Below are positions 37,154 to 46,175 of a DNA stretch of 64,000 bases, piece by piece; the first letter of the stretch is position 1, and each line of letters opens with the position of its first letter. This DNA comes from Davidsoniella eucalypti (taxonomy: Eukaryota > Ascomycota > Sordariomycetes > Microascales > Ceratocystidaceae): the NCBI GenBank assembly GCA_004009845.1, contig RMBW01000072.1, forward strand, positions 366,444 to 430,443, written 5' to 3'. The translations under genes were made by a program, and so were the position numbers. The notes under the pieces are model-generated. The model was not told where the DNA came from. It worked only from the letters and a program-made list of their open reading frames with translations, and made no database searches.

Positions 37154-39670
37154 ATGGGTAATGAAATTGATGAAGTGGAAGCACCATCGGCCCCTGAGTC
37201 CGAAGCAATGCCGAGCCAAAGTTATCTAGACAGGGCTATTGCGGAAGCTCTCCAAAGACAAAAGCAACAGAACGACGAAGAACTCGTCAAAGCAGTCAAA
37301 GCAATCGAAGCACGCGCCGAAGCACGCGCCGAAACCCGCATCAAAGCAGCCGAAGCCCGCACCGAGGAAGAGCGGCTCGCCAGAGAAGCAGCCGAAGCAC
37401 GCACCGAGAAAAAACGACTCGAGAAAGAAGAAGAACGACTTACCAAGAAAGCAGCCGAAGCACGCACCGAGAAAAAACGACTCGACAAAGGAGGTGTCAT
37501 GGCGCAAATCCGGGGGCTTGAACTTGTTCCATTGATGTACTATAGTTTCTCTCAACACTTTCAAACTTTGGAAGTACTCCCTAAGGATCATATCCTGTGC
37601 TCAACTGGTGGATATACTTCAATTCAAGATCGATGGTACCCTCGTCAGCTTGTACCATGGGCAGATTTTCAAGAGTGTCATGATGACATGTTTTCCCATC
37701 TTGTTACTGTATTTGGCCAAAAACCTATACCTGATGAAAATTTTAACGCAATTGTCTCTAGCCAAGGGACTGTACGAAGCATTAGTACAATAGCTACCGA
37801 TGCAGAGACTGTTGTGTTCTCTAAGAGGGCCGTTGAGGAATATGCTTCGAAGATTATCAATGAGTATCTAGGTTTCAATCTAGAGGCTGATTCATATGAC
37901 ATTGATACATACAACAAGTTCATCAGCATCAAGCAGGATATGACCCGAATATCTCCCACGACAAACGAAAGAGTAAAAAAAATTATTTACACTTATGATG
38001 AGGGGAAGGGCGATACCAAGAAAGATGGTCAAGAGGTGGATGAAAGGGGGTTTCTAGAGAATGATTATTCTGAGGAAATTCACAGTATACATTCTACTGT
38101 TGCCATCCCTTCACTACAGCCCGGCGATGCTGATACTAGGCCATGTCTCCGATCTACTCGTCCCCAAACCAGGCCCCATCCTGAGTCTAGCAGCAAACGA
38201 CCTGCCCGCTCTCCTGTCGACGGCGCTCCTGCTGAGCCTGTTAGTCGCTGTTCAGGCCATAATTCGCAACAACGTCAGCCTCCCAAGAGGCTCTATATCA
38301 CAGAATTCAAGGCGCCCCATAAGCTTAGCCCAGCAGAACTTACCGACTCTTTGCTGGATCAATCAGGCTCGCCTCTGTCATGTAATCTTACCTCTTCGGC
38401 AAAGTTTGATCATGATAAAGGAATCACGATGGTCAGCCATGCTATAACGCAATTGTTTCATTACATGCAATCTGATGGAGTTAGTTATGGTTACGTGATG
38501 ACTGGAGAATCTATGATACTGTTACACATCGATTCTCTCGATCCCACCAAGGTCTATTACCACCTTTCTATTCCTCGAAACGACATATCTGGAATCCCTT
38601 ATCGCTCTAGAGAAGATCCCATGCTTGATGACGATACAATTACAAACCAACTTGACGATATAAAGCAGACACCGGTCGCTCATATCTTGACACTTTCGCT
38701 TTTGTCACTTCCGGCTCCTACTTTAACATGTCAAGAAAAAGCTTCTCTACAGAACAGTCTTGCTAAAGTTGGGACTGAGTATGCTCCGAGCAGTTCCCAT
38801 GGTCACCAAAACCTAGCTTTGAGACAGAGTAATTCCTCTCAGTCGAACCCTCCCGAGTCCAGTGGTGGTAACAGCTCAGGCCCATCCACGAATGTAACTG
38901 AGCAACAACACGTTGTTGACTCAATTACTAGGCCCCCACTTGCTGAATATTGCACACAGGCTTGCCTACTTGGCCTCAAGTTCAATCGGGAACTGGATAA
39001 GAAGTGTCCTAACTATAAACTTCACTCACAAGCTAAATCCATGATTGCTTCTTCTCATCCCTCTGTCTTTGAACATACACAGCATCACCCCATCAATCAG
39101 TCTCAGCTTTTGACTACTATCAAGGCCCAGCTTGATACGAACCTTGATAATGATTGTGAGGTTTTGGGTCTTCGCGGTGCTACTGGCTGCTTGACCAAGG
39201 TTACTGCTCACCCATTTGGGTATACCTTGGTAGGAAAGGCAGTGGAGGAACAAGATGTGGGCTTGCTTCATCATGAGGCTACCATGTACAACCACCTAGT
39301 TGATGTACAAGGAAGTGTTGTCCCTGTTTGTCTTGGTGATGTTGCTATGGAGCAAAATCTCTGTGTTAATTTCAGGATCAACAAACATATGCTTTTGTTG
39401 TCATATGGGGGCAAGTGGCTTTGTAGCCTTAATGGGTGGAACATTGATCGACAACTTGCAAAACTTCAAGAGTTGGGTGTCAAGCATGGGGATATCAGAA
39501 CACAGAATCTACTCTATAATGAGGAATGTGATGACTTGATGGTTATTGATTTTGATAGGGCTAGCTATGTTGGGCCCCCAACAGCCACCAAGAGAAAGGG
39601 TGTGTCCGGTTCTGTTGCTCACCCCAAGAAGGTGGATCTAGGAAGGTGGCATCGAAAAGGTAGCTTGTAA
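37154..39670 (+). CDS. Crinkler-toxin-like protein: PD-(D/E)xK-like domain plus C-terminal kinase-like domain (second copy)
   Basis: Single exon, 838 aa from the ATG at 37154, homologous to the minus-strand gene at 18735-21087. After an acidic N-terminus comes a Lys/Arg/Glu-rich coiled-coil segment (residues about 25-115) built of repeated AAEARTEKKRL-type units. The core then runs ILCSTGGYTSIQDRWYPRQL..., matching the other copy's LTTGSPTSVHDRFYPREL. RLYITEFKAPHKLS near residue 385 gives the E-x-K of a nuclease-like domain. EYCTQACLLGLK is a shared block, and the kinase-like domain follows with GKAVEEQD, LLHHEATMYNHL, KHGDIRTQNLLYN and VIDFDRASY. A basic tail ends the protein. There is no signal peptide. 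Nuclear or host-directed action is known for Crinkler relatives elsewhere but is not shown here. Confidence 0.78.
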   Translation: MGNEIDEVEAPSAPESEAMPSQSYLDRAIAEALQRQKQQNDEELVKAVKAIEARAEARAETRIKAAEARTEEERLAREAAEARTEKKRLEKEEERLTKKAAEARTEKKRLDKGGVMAQIRGLELVPLMYYSFSQHFQTLEVLPKDHILCSTGGYTSIQDRWYPRQLVPWADFQECHDDMFSHLVTVFGQKPIPDENFNAIVSSQGTVRSISTIATDAETVVFSKRAVEEYASKIINEYLGFNLEADSYDIDTYNKFISIKQDMTRISPTTNERVKKIIYTYDEGKGDTKKDGQEVDERGFLENDYSEEIHSIHSTVAIPSLQPGDADTRPCLRSTRPQTRPHPESSSKRPARSPVDGAPAEPVSRCSGHNSQQRQPPKRLYITEFKAPHKLSPAELTDSLLDQSGSPLSCNLTSSAKFDHDKGITMVSHAITQLFHYMQSDGVSYGYVMTGESMILLHIDSLDPTKVYYHLSIPRNDISGIPYRSREDPMLDDDTITNQLDDIKQTPVAHILTLSLLSLPAPTLTCQEKASLQNSLAKVGTEYAPSSSHGHQNLALRQSNSSQSNPPESSGGNSSGPSTNVTEQQHVVDSITRPPLAEYCTQACLLGLKFNRELDKKCPNYKLHSQAKSMIASSHPSVFEHTQHHPINQSQLLTTIKAQLDTNLDNDCEVLGLRGATGCLTKVTAHPFGYTLVGKAVEEQDVGLLHHEATMYNHLVDVQGSVVPVCLGDVAMEQNLCVNFRINKHMLLLSYGGKWLCSLNGWNIDRQLAKLQELGVKHGDIRTQNLLYNEECDDLMVIDFDRASYVGPPTATKRKGVSGSVAHPKKVDLGRWHRKGSL

Positions 39671-41760
39671 CCTGCTTTGTACTTGGGTTTGAATAGTATG
39701 TTATTGGCTCCTTATAGATAGCTGTTTTAGTGTTTTTGAATTGCCTAGTAAATATATCTTTATGGTTGATTATGTTCTCAAAGTGTTGTTCATAACCAGT
39801 GATTAAATGCTAATTTACAGCTATGCAGTTATTACGGTTGTTTTCAGCTGTTATATTGTAGCTTTTTGTCTATGTTGATTCTAAAAAAGAGACAGTGAAC
39901 AGCAAGTTTTGTATATCATTGCTGGCATTGGAAATAGACGATTCACATGGTGATTAATTAGAATTTGGTGCACTGGCAAAAGGGTTAGTCTAGTTCTGGA
40001 ACACACACCAAACCTCTTCTATCATCTCTTCGCCATTGCAATTATACTTTGGAAGCTATGTCACTACTATTCTCTACTATATAAAGAAATCTGTAGTCTT
40101 TCCTATCATCTTCAATTATTAAGATTTGTGTAGTTAATGAAATCATCCGTCCTAGAACAACATATAGCGAAGTAGTATAGCTTAAATAAGTCCTTGGGCC
40201 ATATCTGCCATCTCGACTATTGAAGTTTGCTACAATTTAGTTGTAGATAAAGATTTTGAAGCCTTTTTGGTGGTATGATGACATCTGAATGCAGCAGCAT
40301 ATTGTATCTCGTATGCCATTCTTTCTATCTTTGTCCTGGTAGTTATATTTGCCTAAGCCTCGTCTGAGCTTTTAGAGGTCTATATGTAATTCGTCAACCG
40401 AGATTAAGTATTAGAGCCTTATTGTTCAGGACTTCATGGAGGATAACAAAAACTACAGTTATGCTGGCTGATAAGTACATATATAACGTAGTTCATAAGC
40501 GAGTCGGAAACTTTCTATGACCACACAAACCCCGAACACTTGATCCCAATTTTGTCCACCAAAAAATCATAGAATCAAAAGATATATTTAGCTTTGGCCA
40601 ACAAATAAACAAACAACGGAAAAGGAAATAACTATAAGTAGAGACATCACGATGAAAAAACATTGGTTTAAGTTGTAACTGCCTCGCGATAGATACATAT
40701 GTACCTACATATCTGTATATATGAGTGCGAGTAATATACGACTATAATTGTATGCATGCATATGCTACAAAACTTCATGGGTATTACGTATACTTTGAGG
40801 ACACGGCCTTGACAATATTTCAAATCAATGGGAAAAGAAGAAACGCCCGACTGGTATGAAAATGCGGAAATAGTTACATGGTAGATCAAGCGTTAAGTGT
40901 TTTATTAGAGAAAATTGATGGAATAACAAGATGGATATAGCTGACCCCAAGATCCAAGAGCTTTGAATACCTACTATAGTAGACTTTCTTATCTGAAGCC
41001 TCGTGTTCACCGACCATAAGTCTTATTTTCAGAGGTCTCGAATAGAAAGGTAGGCTTTAATTTCTAGGCCACATTATTATATCTACAGTCCGTAGCAGGG
41101 ATGTAAGACACTTGGCATCATAAAACTACAAGCTGGCATAGTGCGAAGCCTCTACAGAATATCGTAGTGGCGCCACGAAACCACAGGTTGCAGATACAAG
41201 ATTGCGATTCGCTGTTGTGCGGCCCCTGACATCTGGAAACTTGATGTTGTTGAATCTGATTGTCACAACTGGAGCTGGTGCATACTCTAAATACCGTATG
41301 GCTGTCGACTTCTGGATGCCCGAAATCATCTCAATGTATAATGATTAGGTAGAGCCGTCTAGCATAGTTCCTGCTCTGTATGATGAACAGGTCACAACTG
41401 GTAAAGCTGACATTCAGCCTGCCGAGGCTGCTGACCAGACGCCTCCACGGCTGATTCCAGTATGGGCCCGCCCGTCCATCTTACATTTCTGTGCAGGATA
41501 TTTGCCAGGCCTTCTGCTAGATGTCGAATGTGTTCTTCGGCCTCCACAAACAACAGCCTGGAAAAGGGGGACTATGAATATAGATATTCGTCTTGTTTGA
41601 ACATTTCTAAACACCAGGTTCAATTTCGGGGTATGATACTGCTTTCTGCCATCTAGACCAGCGGTGAAGCTATGATAACCTAGTAATCATGGCAACAGGA
41701 CTTGATTGGCTCAAGGCTTTTTCTGCAAGTGGAGCACAACTGGACCCACTAATCAGCCAG
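39671..41760. other. Intergenic interval, about 2.1 kb
   Basis: AT-rich; I see no coding sequence or RNA gene with support. It ends at the U2 snRNA promoter. Confidence 0.5.
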
Positions 41761-41768
41761 AATTTGAC

Positions 41769-41776
41769 TATAAATA
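41769..41776 (+). promoter_or_regulatory. TATA-like element upstream of U2 snRNA
   Basis: TATAAATA lies about 55-60 bases before the predicted U2 5' end. The spacing is longer than for a usual Pol II TATA box. The assignment is inferred from position only. Confidence 0.5.
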
Positions 41777-41828
41777 GTCAGCCAGCCCGCCGTTCCTTTT
41801 GTTCAGTTTTCTTTTCCTTTCTTCTTTA

Positions 41829-42012
41829 GCTCTCTTTGCCTTTTGGCTAAGATCAAGTGTAGTATCTGTTCTTTTCAGTTTAATCTCTGAAAGTGTTCTA
41901 AGGAACACAATCTAGATTATACCTATTTTTGACTTTCGAGCTTGGGCCGCTGTGCTTGCACATGTCCTCGCTCATAGTGTCCCTGGTATTACACTGCCTC
42001 CAGGCGACGCGA
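41829..42012 (+). ncRNA. U2 spliceosomal snRNA
   Basis: The 5' domain is nearly identical to U2 across fungi and animals. The sequence CCTTTTGGCTAAGATCAAG is followed by TGTAGTATCTGTTC, which contains the GTAGTA branch-site recognition element, and then by the stem IIa region CAGTTTAATCTCTG. An Sm-binding site (ATTTTTG) is at 41924-41930. The 3' half can fold into stem-loops: the GGGCCGC...GCTTGCAC region and GGTATTACACTGCC, with CCTGG pairing CCAGG at the end. The 5' end is placed near 41829 by comparison with known U2; the 3' end near 42010 is estimated from the closing hairpin. A T11 run follows at 42014-42024. It is the branch-point-binding RNA of the major spliceosome. Confidence 0.92.
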
Positions 42013-42013
42013 A

Positions 42014-42024
42014 TTTTTTTTTTT
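42014..42024 (+). terminator. T11 run just after U2 snRNA
   Basis: Eleven T residues directly follow the U2 3' hairpin. Such a run would terminate RNA polymerase III. U2 is normally a Pol II transcript, so the run may be incidental. Confidence 0.4.
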
Positions 42025-42371
42025 CATTACTTGACAAGCTTGCTTGGCATGTGAAGAAAATCATGGGATTTTTTTTTATCTGCATCGATGGAAGATAGTA
42101 CCTAGTAATTAATACATGTATGATTTCCAAGTAACACTTTAAACTTGGGGGAATCGGGTCAACCTACAAGAGGTTCATGATTGGATGAAGTAATATATCA
42201 CAGGCATCCCCAGACACAGCATGTTCATGGTGAATGATGCCACACCCTAATCTAATCTGAATCTGATCTAGGCTCCAGATAGGACTCAAATCCTAACAAA
42301 CCCAAGTTACATAAATCAATATATCATAAACAAACATTTTGCCGTAATCTCAGTACTTAAACATTTTGGTA

Positions 42372-44267
42372 TTATTCTAGGGTTCTAATAATACTGCCGT
42401 AGGCCTCTAGAATAGGAATATAGAGCTGGTTGGGATTGCCTTCTGGTGTTCCAAGTACATGACATGCTGTATCCCCAAACAAAATTGATCTGATTGTTAA
42501 GCATAAACGCTTCACAACATTTAATGGCTTTGGGAACTCATCCATTATATCACACAGTACGACTACAGTCATATCTCCCATCTTAACCCTAGCATTGTAA
42601 TCCAAGCTTCCAACCTCCCATGAGCGAAGATAATCCGTAGTTTTCTTCTGTTTGATATCACCAAACCCATTCTTCCATGATTGGCGTGCACACATCCAAA
42701 TCAAAACATAAAAGAACGACTCTAGGTCATGGCGATAGGTATGGTCAGCCCCCTCCAGAACCTCAATTGCCATGAATGGAATTGTACCTGCCCTATGCTT
42801 TGCTCCACTTGGATCACTATCTTGTATCTTGGCTAGATCAAGATCAATAAGCATACCACTGAAGCCGTCTGCAGTTTTAGGGTCTGTGATGATGATGTTG
42901 TTTGATGAAACATCCCGATGGAGAATTTGGCCTGTTACGTAGAGAGACCTATGAGCTTTTATAGCGTCTCGCATTGCTTTGAGTAGCTCCCTTACTGTCT
43001 GGAAGCTGCTGAGAGGACGACCAGCAGGGGAAACAACAATGCAATAGTAGATCCTATTGTCCCAAGAGACTTCAGTAGCAGACTGATTTGTGTTAATTGA
43101 TGGCAGGTGATCAAATGTTTGCTTTCGGTTTTGGCTGGAGGGTAATGCTGGCGCTAGTGATGTTGACTTTGGAAATGTAGGTTGTCTGTCTTGATTGTGA
43201 AACCGGTGCCGGGGCGGAAACTCCAGATGTTCTCGTAGCTCTTGGGTGGATGTGATTCGACAATGGGTTATCATCCTGTTCACACCCTCAACACCCCGTT
43301 CTTGTGCTAGCTTCAGGTGTTCAGCTTCAGGAGACCAATTTTCCGGTACCCATGAAAACTTGGCAACATGTCCATCACTTGTAGTAAAGCATGTGGTTGC
43401 TCGACTGACAACTGCAGTCCGTCTTGAAATCTTCTTGCCGAGTCTTATACTCGAGCCCTGTACCTCAATATAGTGATGCCCATCCACAGATTTGATAAAT
43501 GTGTCTAGGCCCATGGCATCATCATCCATCGTGGCATATCCAACAAGAGCCCGTGCAAATTGCTCTGGCATTTCATGAATATCAAATGGACCTGAGCTAT
43601 ACGGACCTGATCGATCAAATACCCAGAGCTCCATTCTTGATCCACAGAGCAAGAAACCATGAACAAACCTACGTGTAGGGTCATAATCAAAGATACTTCG
43701 AACATAGCGTGTCAACTGAAGAAAATCCGCCATGAATCTGCTTTTGTCATAAGATTGCTTGTGCTCCCCAACAACAAGAACATTCCTATAGCGAAAAGTG
43801 TTGCCTGTGATTGTACGTTTCTGGAAGAAGATATCGATTTGACCTTTTTGCCCTTCAAACTGACTGGTTGTCATTGTAGCATATAACTCGTTTGGCGAAT
43901 GGGGGAAAGAACTATCTTGTAGTGAGCATAGCCACTTCCAAATGGCGCTCTCACTGGCAATCGAAGGAAATGATGTCCATCTGTTACCATCATATGCTGC
44001 CATCGCATTGCTCAACATCTTGTTCTGTTCCTCTGTCCAAGTTTTAGGGTTGAAGAATTTGTCAAGGAAGCCACCGACACCACGAAACGTACAGTCCTTG
44101 ATCTCAAGGAAGAGCTCCCTCTCAATAAGTTGACCTGTTTCACTATCATAAAGTCGACTAGAGCTATTATTGATAGGTGTCTGAAGGGATGGATGGGAGC
44201 GAGTAGGCGGTGGGGGTGTTGGGGGTGTTGATGGGCTGGAGTTACGGATAATGGCAAATACTGTAGC
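42372..44267 (-). CDS. FunK1-type fungal protein kinase (5' end unresolved)
   Basis: Open from 44267 down to the stop at 42372. The first ATG is at 44018, but clearly protein-like sequence precedes it (GQLIEREELFLEI-type block, then FRGVGGFLDKFFNPKTW), so translation must start further upstream. Features from the ATG at 44018: IDIFFQKRTIT and VLVVGEHKQS near residue 83 resemble the D...E-x-K layout of a PD-(D/E)xK fold. The kinase region has HRDVSSNNIIITD near residue 366, MLIDLDLAK replacing the usual DFG, and AGTIPFMAIEVL as the activation-loop/APE segment. FunK1 kinases are expanded in many fungi; their substrates are unknown. An in-frame TGA at 44268-44270 separates this frame from the next upstream one. 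Confidence 0.85.
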   Translation of the reverse strand, partial: ATVFAIIRNSSPSTPPTPPPPTRSHPSLQTPINNSSSRLYDSETGQLIERELFLEIKDCTFRGVGGFLDKFFNPKTWTEEQNKMLSNAMAAYDGNRWTSFPSIASESAIWKWLCSLQDSSFPHSPNELYATMTTSQFEGQKGQIDIFFQKRTITGNTFRYRNVLVVGEHKQSYDKSRFMADFLQLTRYVRSIFDYDPTRRFVHGFLLCGSRMELWVFDRSGPYSSGPFDIHEMPEQFARALVGYATMDDDAMGLDTFIKSVDGHHYIEVQGSSIRLGKKISRRTAVVSRATTCFTTSDGHVAKFSWVPENWSPEAEHLKLAQERGVEGVNRMITHCRITSTQELREHLEFPPRHRFHNQDRQPTFPKSTSLAPALPSSQNRKQTFDHLPSINTNQSATEVSWDNRIYYCIVVSPAGRPLSSFQTVRELLKAMRDAIKAHRSLYVTGQILHRDVSSNNIIITDPKTADGFSGMLIDLDLAKIQDSDPSGAKHRAGTIPFMAIEVLEGADHTYRHDLESFFYVLIWMCARQSWKNGFGDIKQKKTTDYLRSWEVGSLDYNARVKMGDMTVVVLCDIMDEFPKPLNVVKRLCLTIRSILFGDTACHVLGTPEGNPNQLYIPILEAYGSIIRTLE

Positions 44268-44561
44268 TCAAACTTCAATTTCGGAGGCTTGGTTGATGAT
44301 AAGTTGAATGAGGGGGTTGAATTTGTTGATTGTTACAGCACCCTTGACCAAGTCTGTTGTTATGGATGATATGGCTGCTTTTGCCTCAAATGCTTGTGCT
44401 GTGGTTGATACAACTAAAGATGCTAGAAGAAGAATAACTATGTTTTCTTGTTGAGTCGCATTGATGTCAAAGAATTCTAGTAGTCGAGCTCTATGCGTCG
44501 CAAGAATATCATCAATAGGGTTCTTCTCGATGATATCGAGTTCTTTTTGAGTGAAAGCCAT
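44268..44561 (-). CDS. Candidate first exon of the FunK1 gene
   Basis: A 97-residue frame opens with an ATG in good context (CCAATATGGCT) and ends at TGA 44268-44270. It is in the same frame as the FunK1 reading frame that continues immediately beyond. It is Ile/Leu/Ala-rich and looks helical (ENIVILLLASLVVSTTAQAF). Possible explanations: it is exon 1, joined by an intron removing the TGA (a GTAACA donor near 44333 and a CTACAG acceptor near 44260 are candidates); an in-frame stop breaks the kinase gene; or it is a separate small gene. Only cDNA can decide. Confidence 0.45.
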   Translation of the reverse strand: MAFTQKELDIIEKNPIDDILATHRARLLEFFDINATQQENIVILLLASLVVSTTAQAFEAKAAISSITTDLVKGAVTINKFNPLIQLIINQASEIEV

Positions 44562-46175
44562 ATTGGTATGTCTTTAAGAATATGGCTGGTTAGTCAAGGG
44601 TTTCCTCAATTGAAGTTAGAAAGGAAGATGTAAACAAACCTCTTCTCCAGCATAAGCGGTTTTTGCAGTAGGATGAATAGGAAAATGATGAATTGACAGG
44701 AAATATGGTAATGTTGAGGGTGTTTATTTCGCCGACATAGACGTTGAGAAATCGTGAAAGGATGTACTTTTAAAATGTCCAAATAACAACAAATGGACTC
44801 CGTTGTACATTATAAATTGTGGAGGGAAACTGCTTATAGTTCAAGGCATGAAAGGCAAACCAACCGCCATATACCAAAGCCTAGTGAACAAGCAGACGGC
44901 AGAAGGACTTGATGGTCTAAGTTTCTTCTTAATAGAAAATCGCTGCTGCTGCCTAGCTCTTCTGCCTGTTTTTAGTCTTGCTAGCATTGTCTTTTGTTTG
45001 CTGTCTTTTTCACCGTATACTATTACGCTTAAAGTGACTGGCATCCCCACATATATGTTGCGTTCTAGCACTTCTGCCTGGAGCTCGCTGGGGTAAAAGT
45101 AGGCAAGCGCCCAAAGAGGAAATTGGAAAAATCGATAGCGTGTCAGTCGGACATGATGAGACCGTACTTTTGCTGCAGCTTGGTTGGTTCTATTTTATTG
45201 GCTCTTCTATAGAGTAATTTGTATTCTGATATAGTAATTAGCAAGAGTTGGAGGCGGTGGTGTGAATTAGCTTGTAAAACATTAGGGAATATCTGGGTTG
45301 GCTCGTTTGGCCATCTACCGCCATCCTTTTACCTGGCTTAGCCTGGCTTTGGCCTAGTTGGTTTGCCTGCCTACCGAGAGTCTGACTTGGTAAAAGGAGC
45401 TGAAAAAGAAGAGTGAGGAAAATACAAAACTACTTACAAGTTGGGCGTATAAGTAGAACGCCAGTGGTTGTTTTTTCAGGCAATGACTCTTTTTCTTTCC
45501 TCATTCTCGTCCAAATATCCTACTTGTTATCTTGCCATATTTCTCTCTTTTCTTCTCTCCGTCCCTTTTTTTTTTTTTTTTTGGTGATATCACTCCTTAC
45601 ATTGCTTTGATATCTCTAAATATCGACTGCATTGCATATACGGTTATTCTTTGGTGCACCAACAATACAACAAACATTCTTTTTCCTTATATATTATCTT
45701 CCTGCTTCTTACGGAGAAAGATCAACCCGACGGAGGCTTAAGTGGCTCGATTCTCCCCGCTGCAGCAACTGCTCTGTCCTGTTTCGATCCCCTTCCATTC
45801 TCGGAGAATCGTGAAAAAGGCAAGGCCACAAAAAAGACAGGGTTTTCTTTTTTATTATAGGCGGCTTAACGTTGTGTGCCGTTTGCGTTTCAATATCTTA
45901 TTACATACTACTCCATTTCTTGTTCAATTTCTTTACATCGGTCTTTATATCATCTTGTCGCTGTTCTAGCCAAATTTTCTCTTCTTTTCAACTTATTCGC
46001 CCTTCGAGGTACGGAATCCACCAACCTTGGTTCTATCCCAATTAGTACAAGGCTAAAGTAGCATTGACGACATTTCGGACTACAGTCGGCCACTCGTCTG
46101 ACGTTTCAGTGTGGCTATCTAAGTCAGTGGTGCTCTCTTCTTTGCTCCGAAGCTTTGATTTATAAAACTACCAGT
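44562..46175. other. Intergenic interval between divergent FunK1 and PARP genes
   Basis: About 1.6 kb holding both promoters. A T17 run lies at 45566-45582, and the stretch from about 45400 to 46170 is pyrimidine-rich, as in other 5' leaders here. No coding sequence is supported. Confidence 0.5.
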
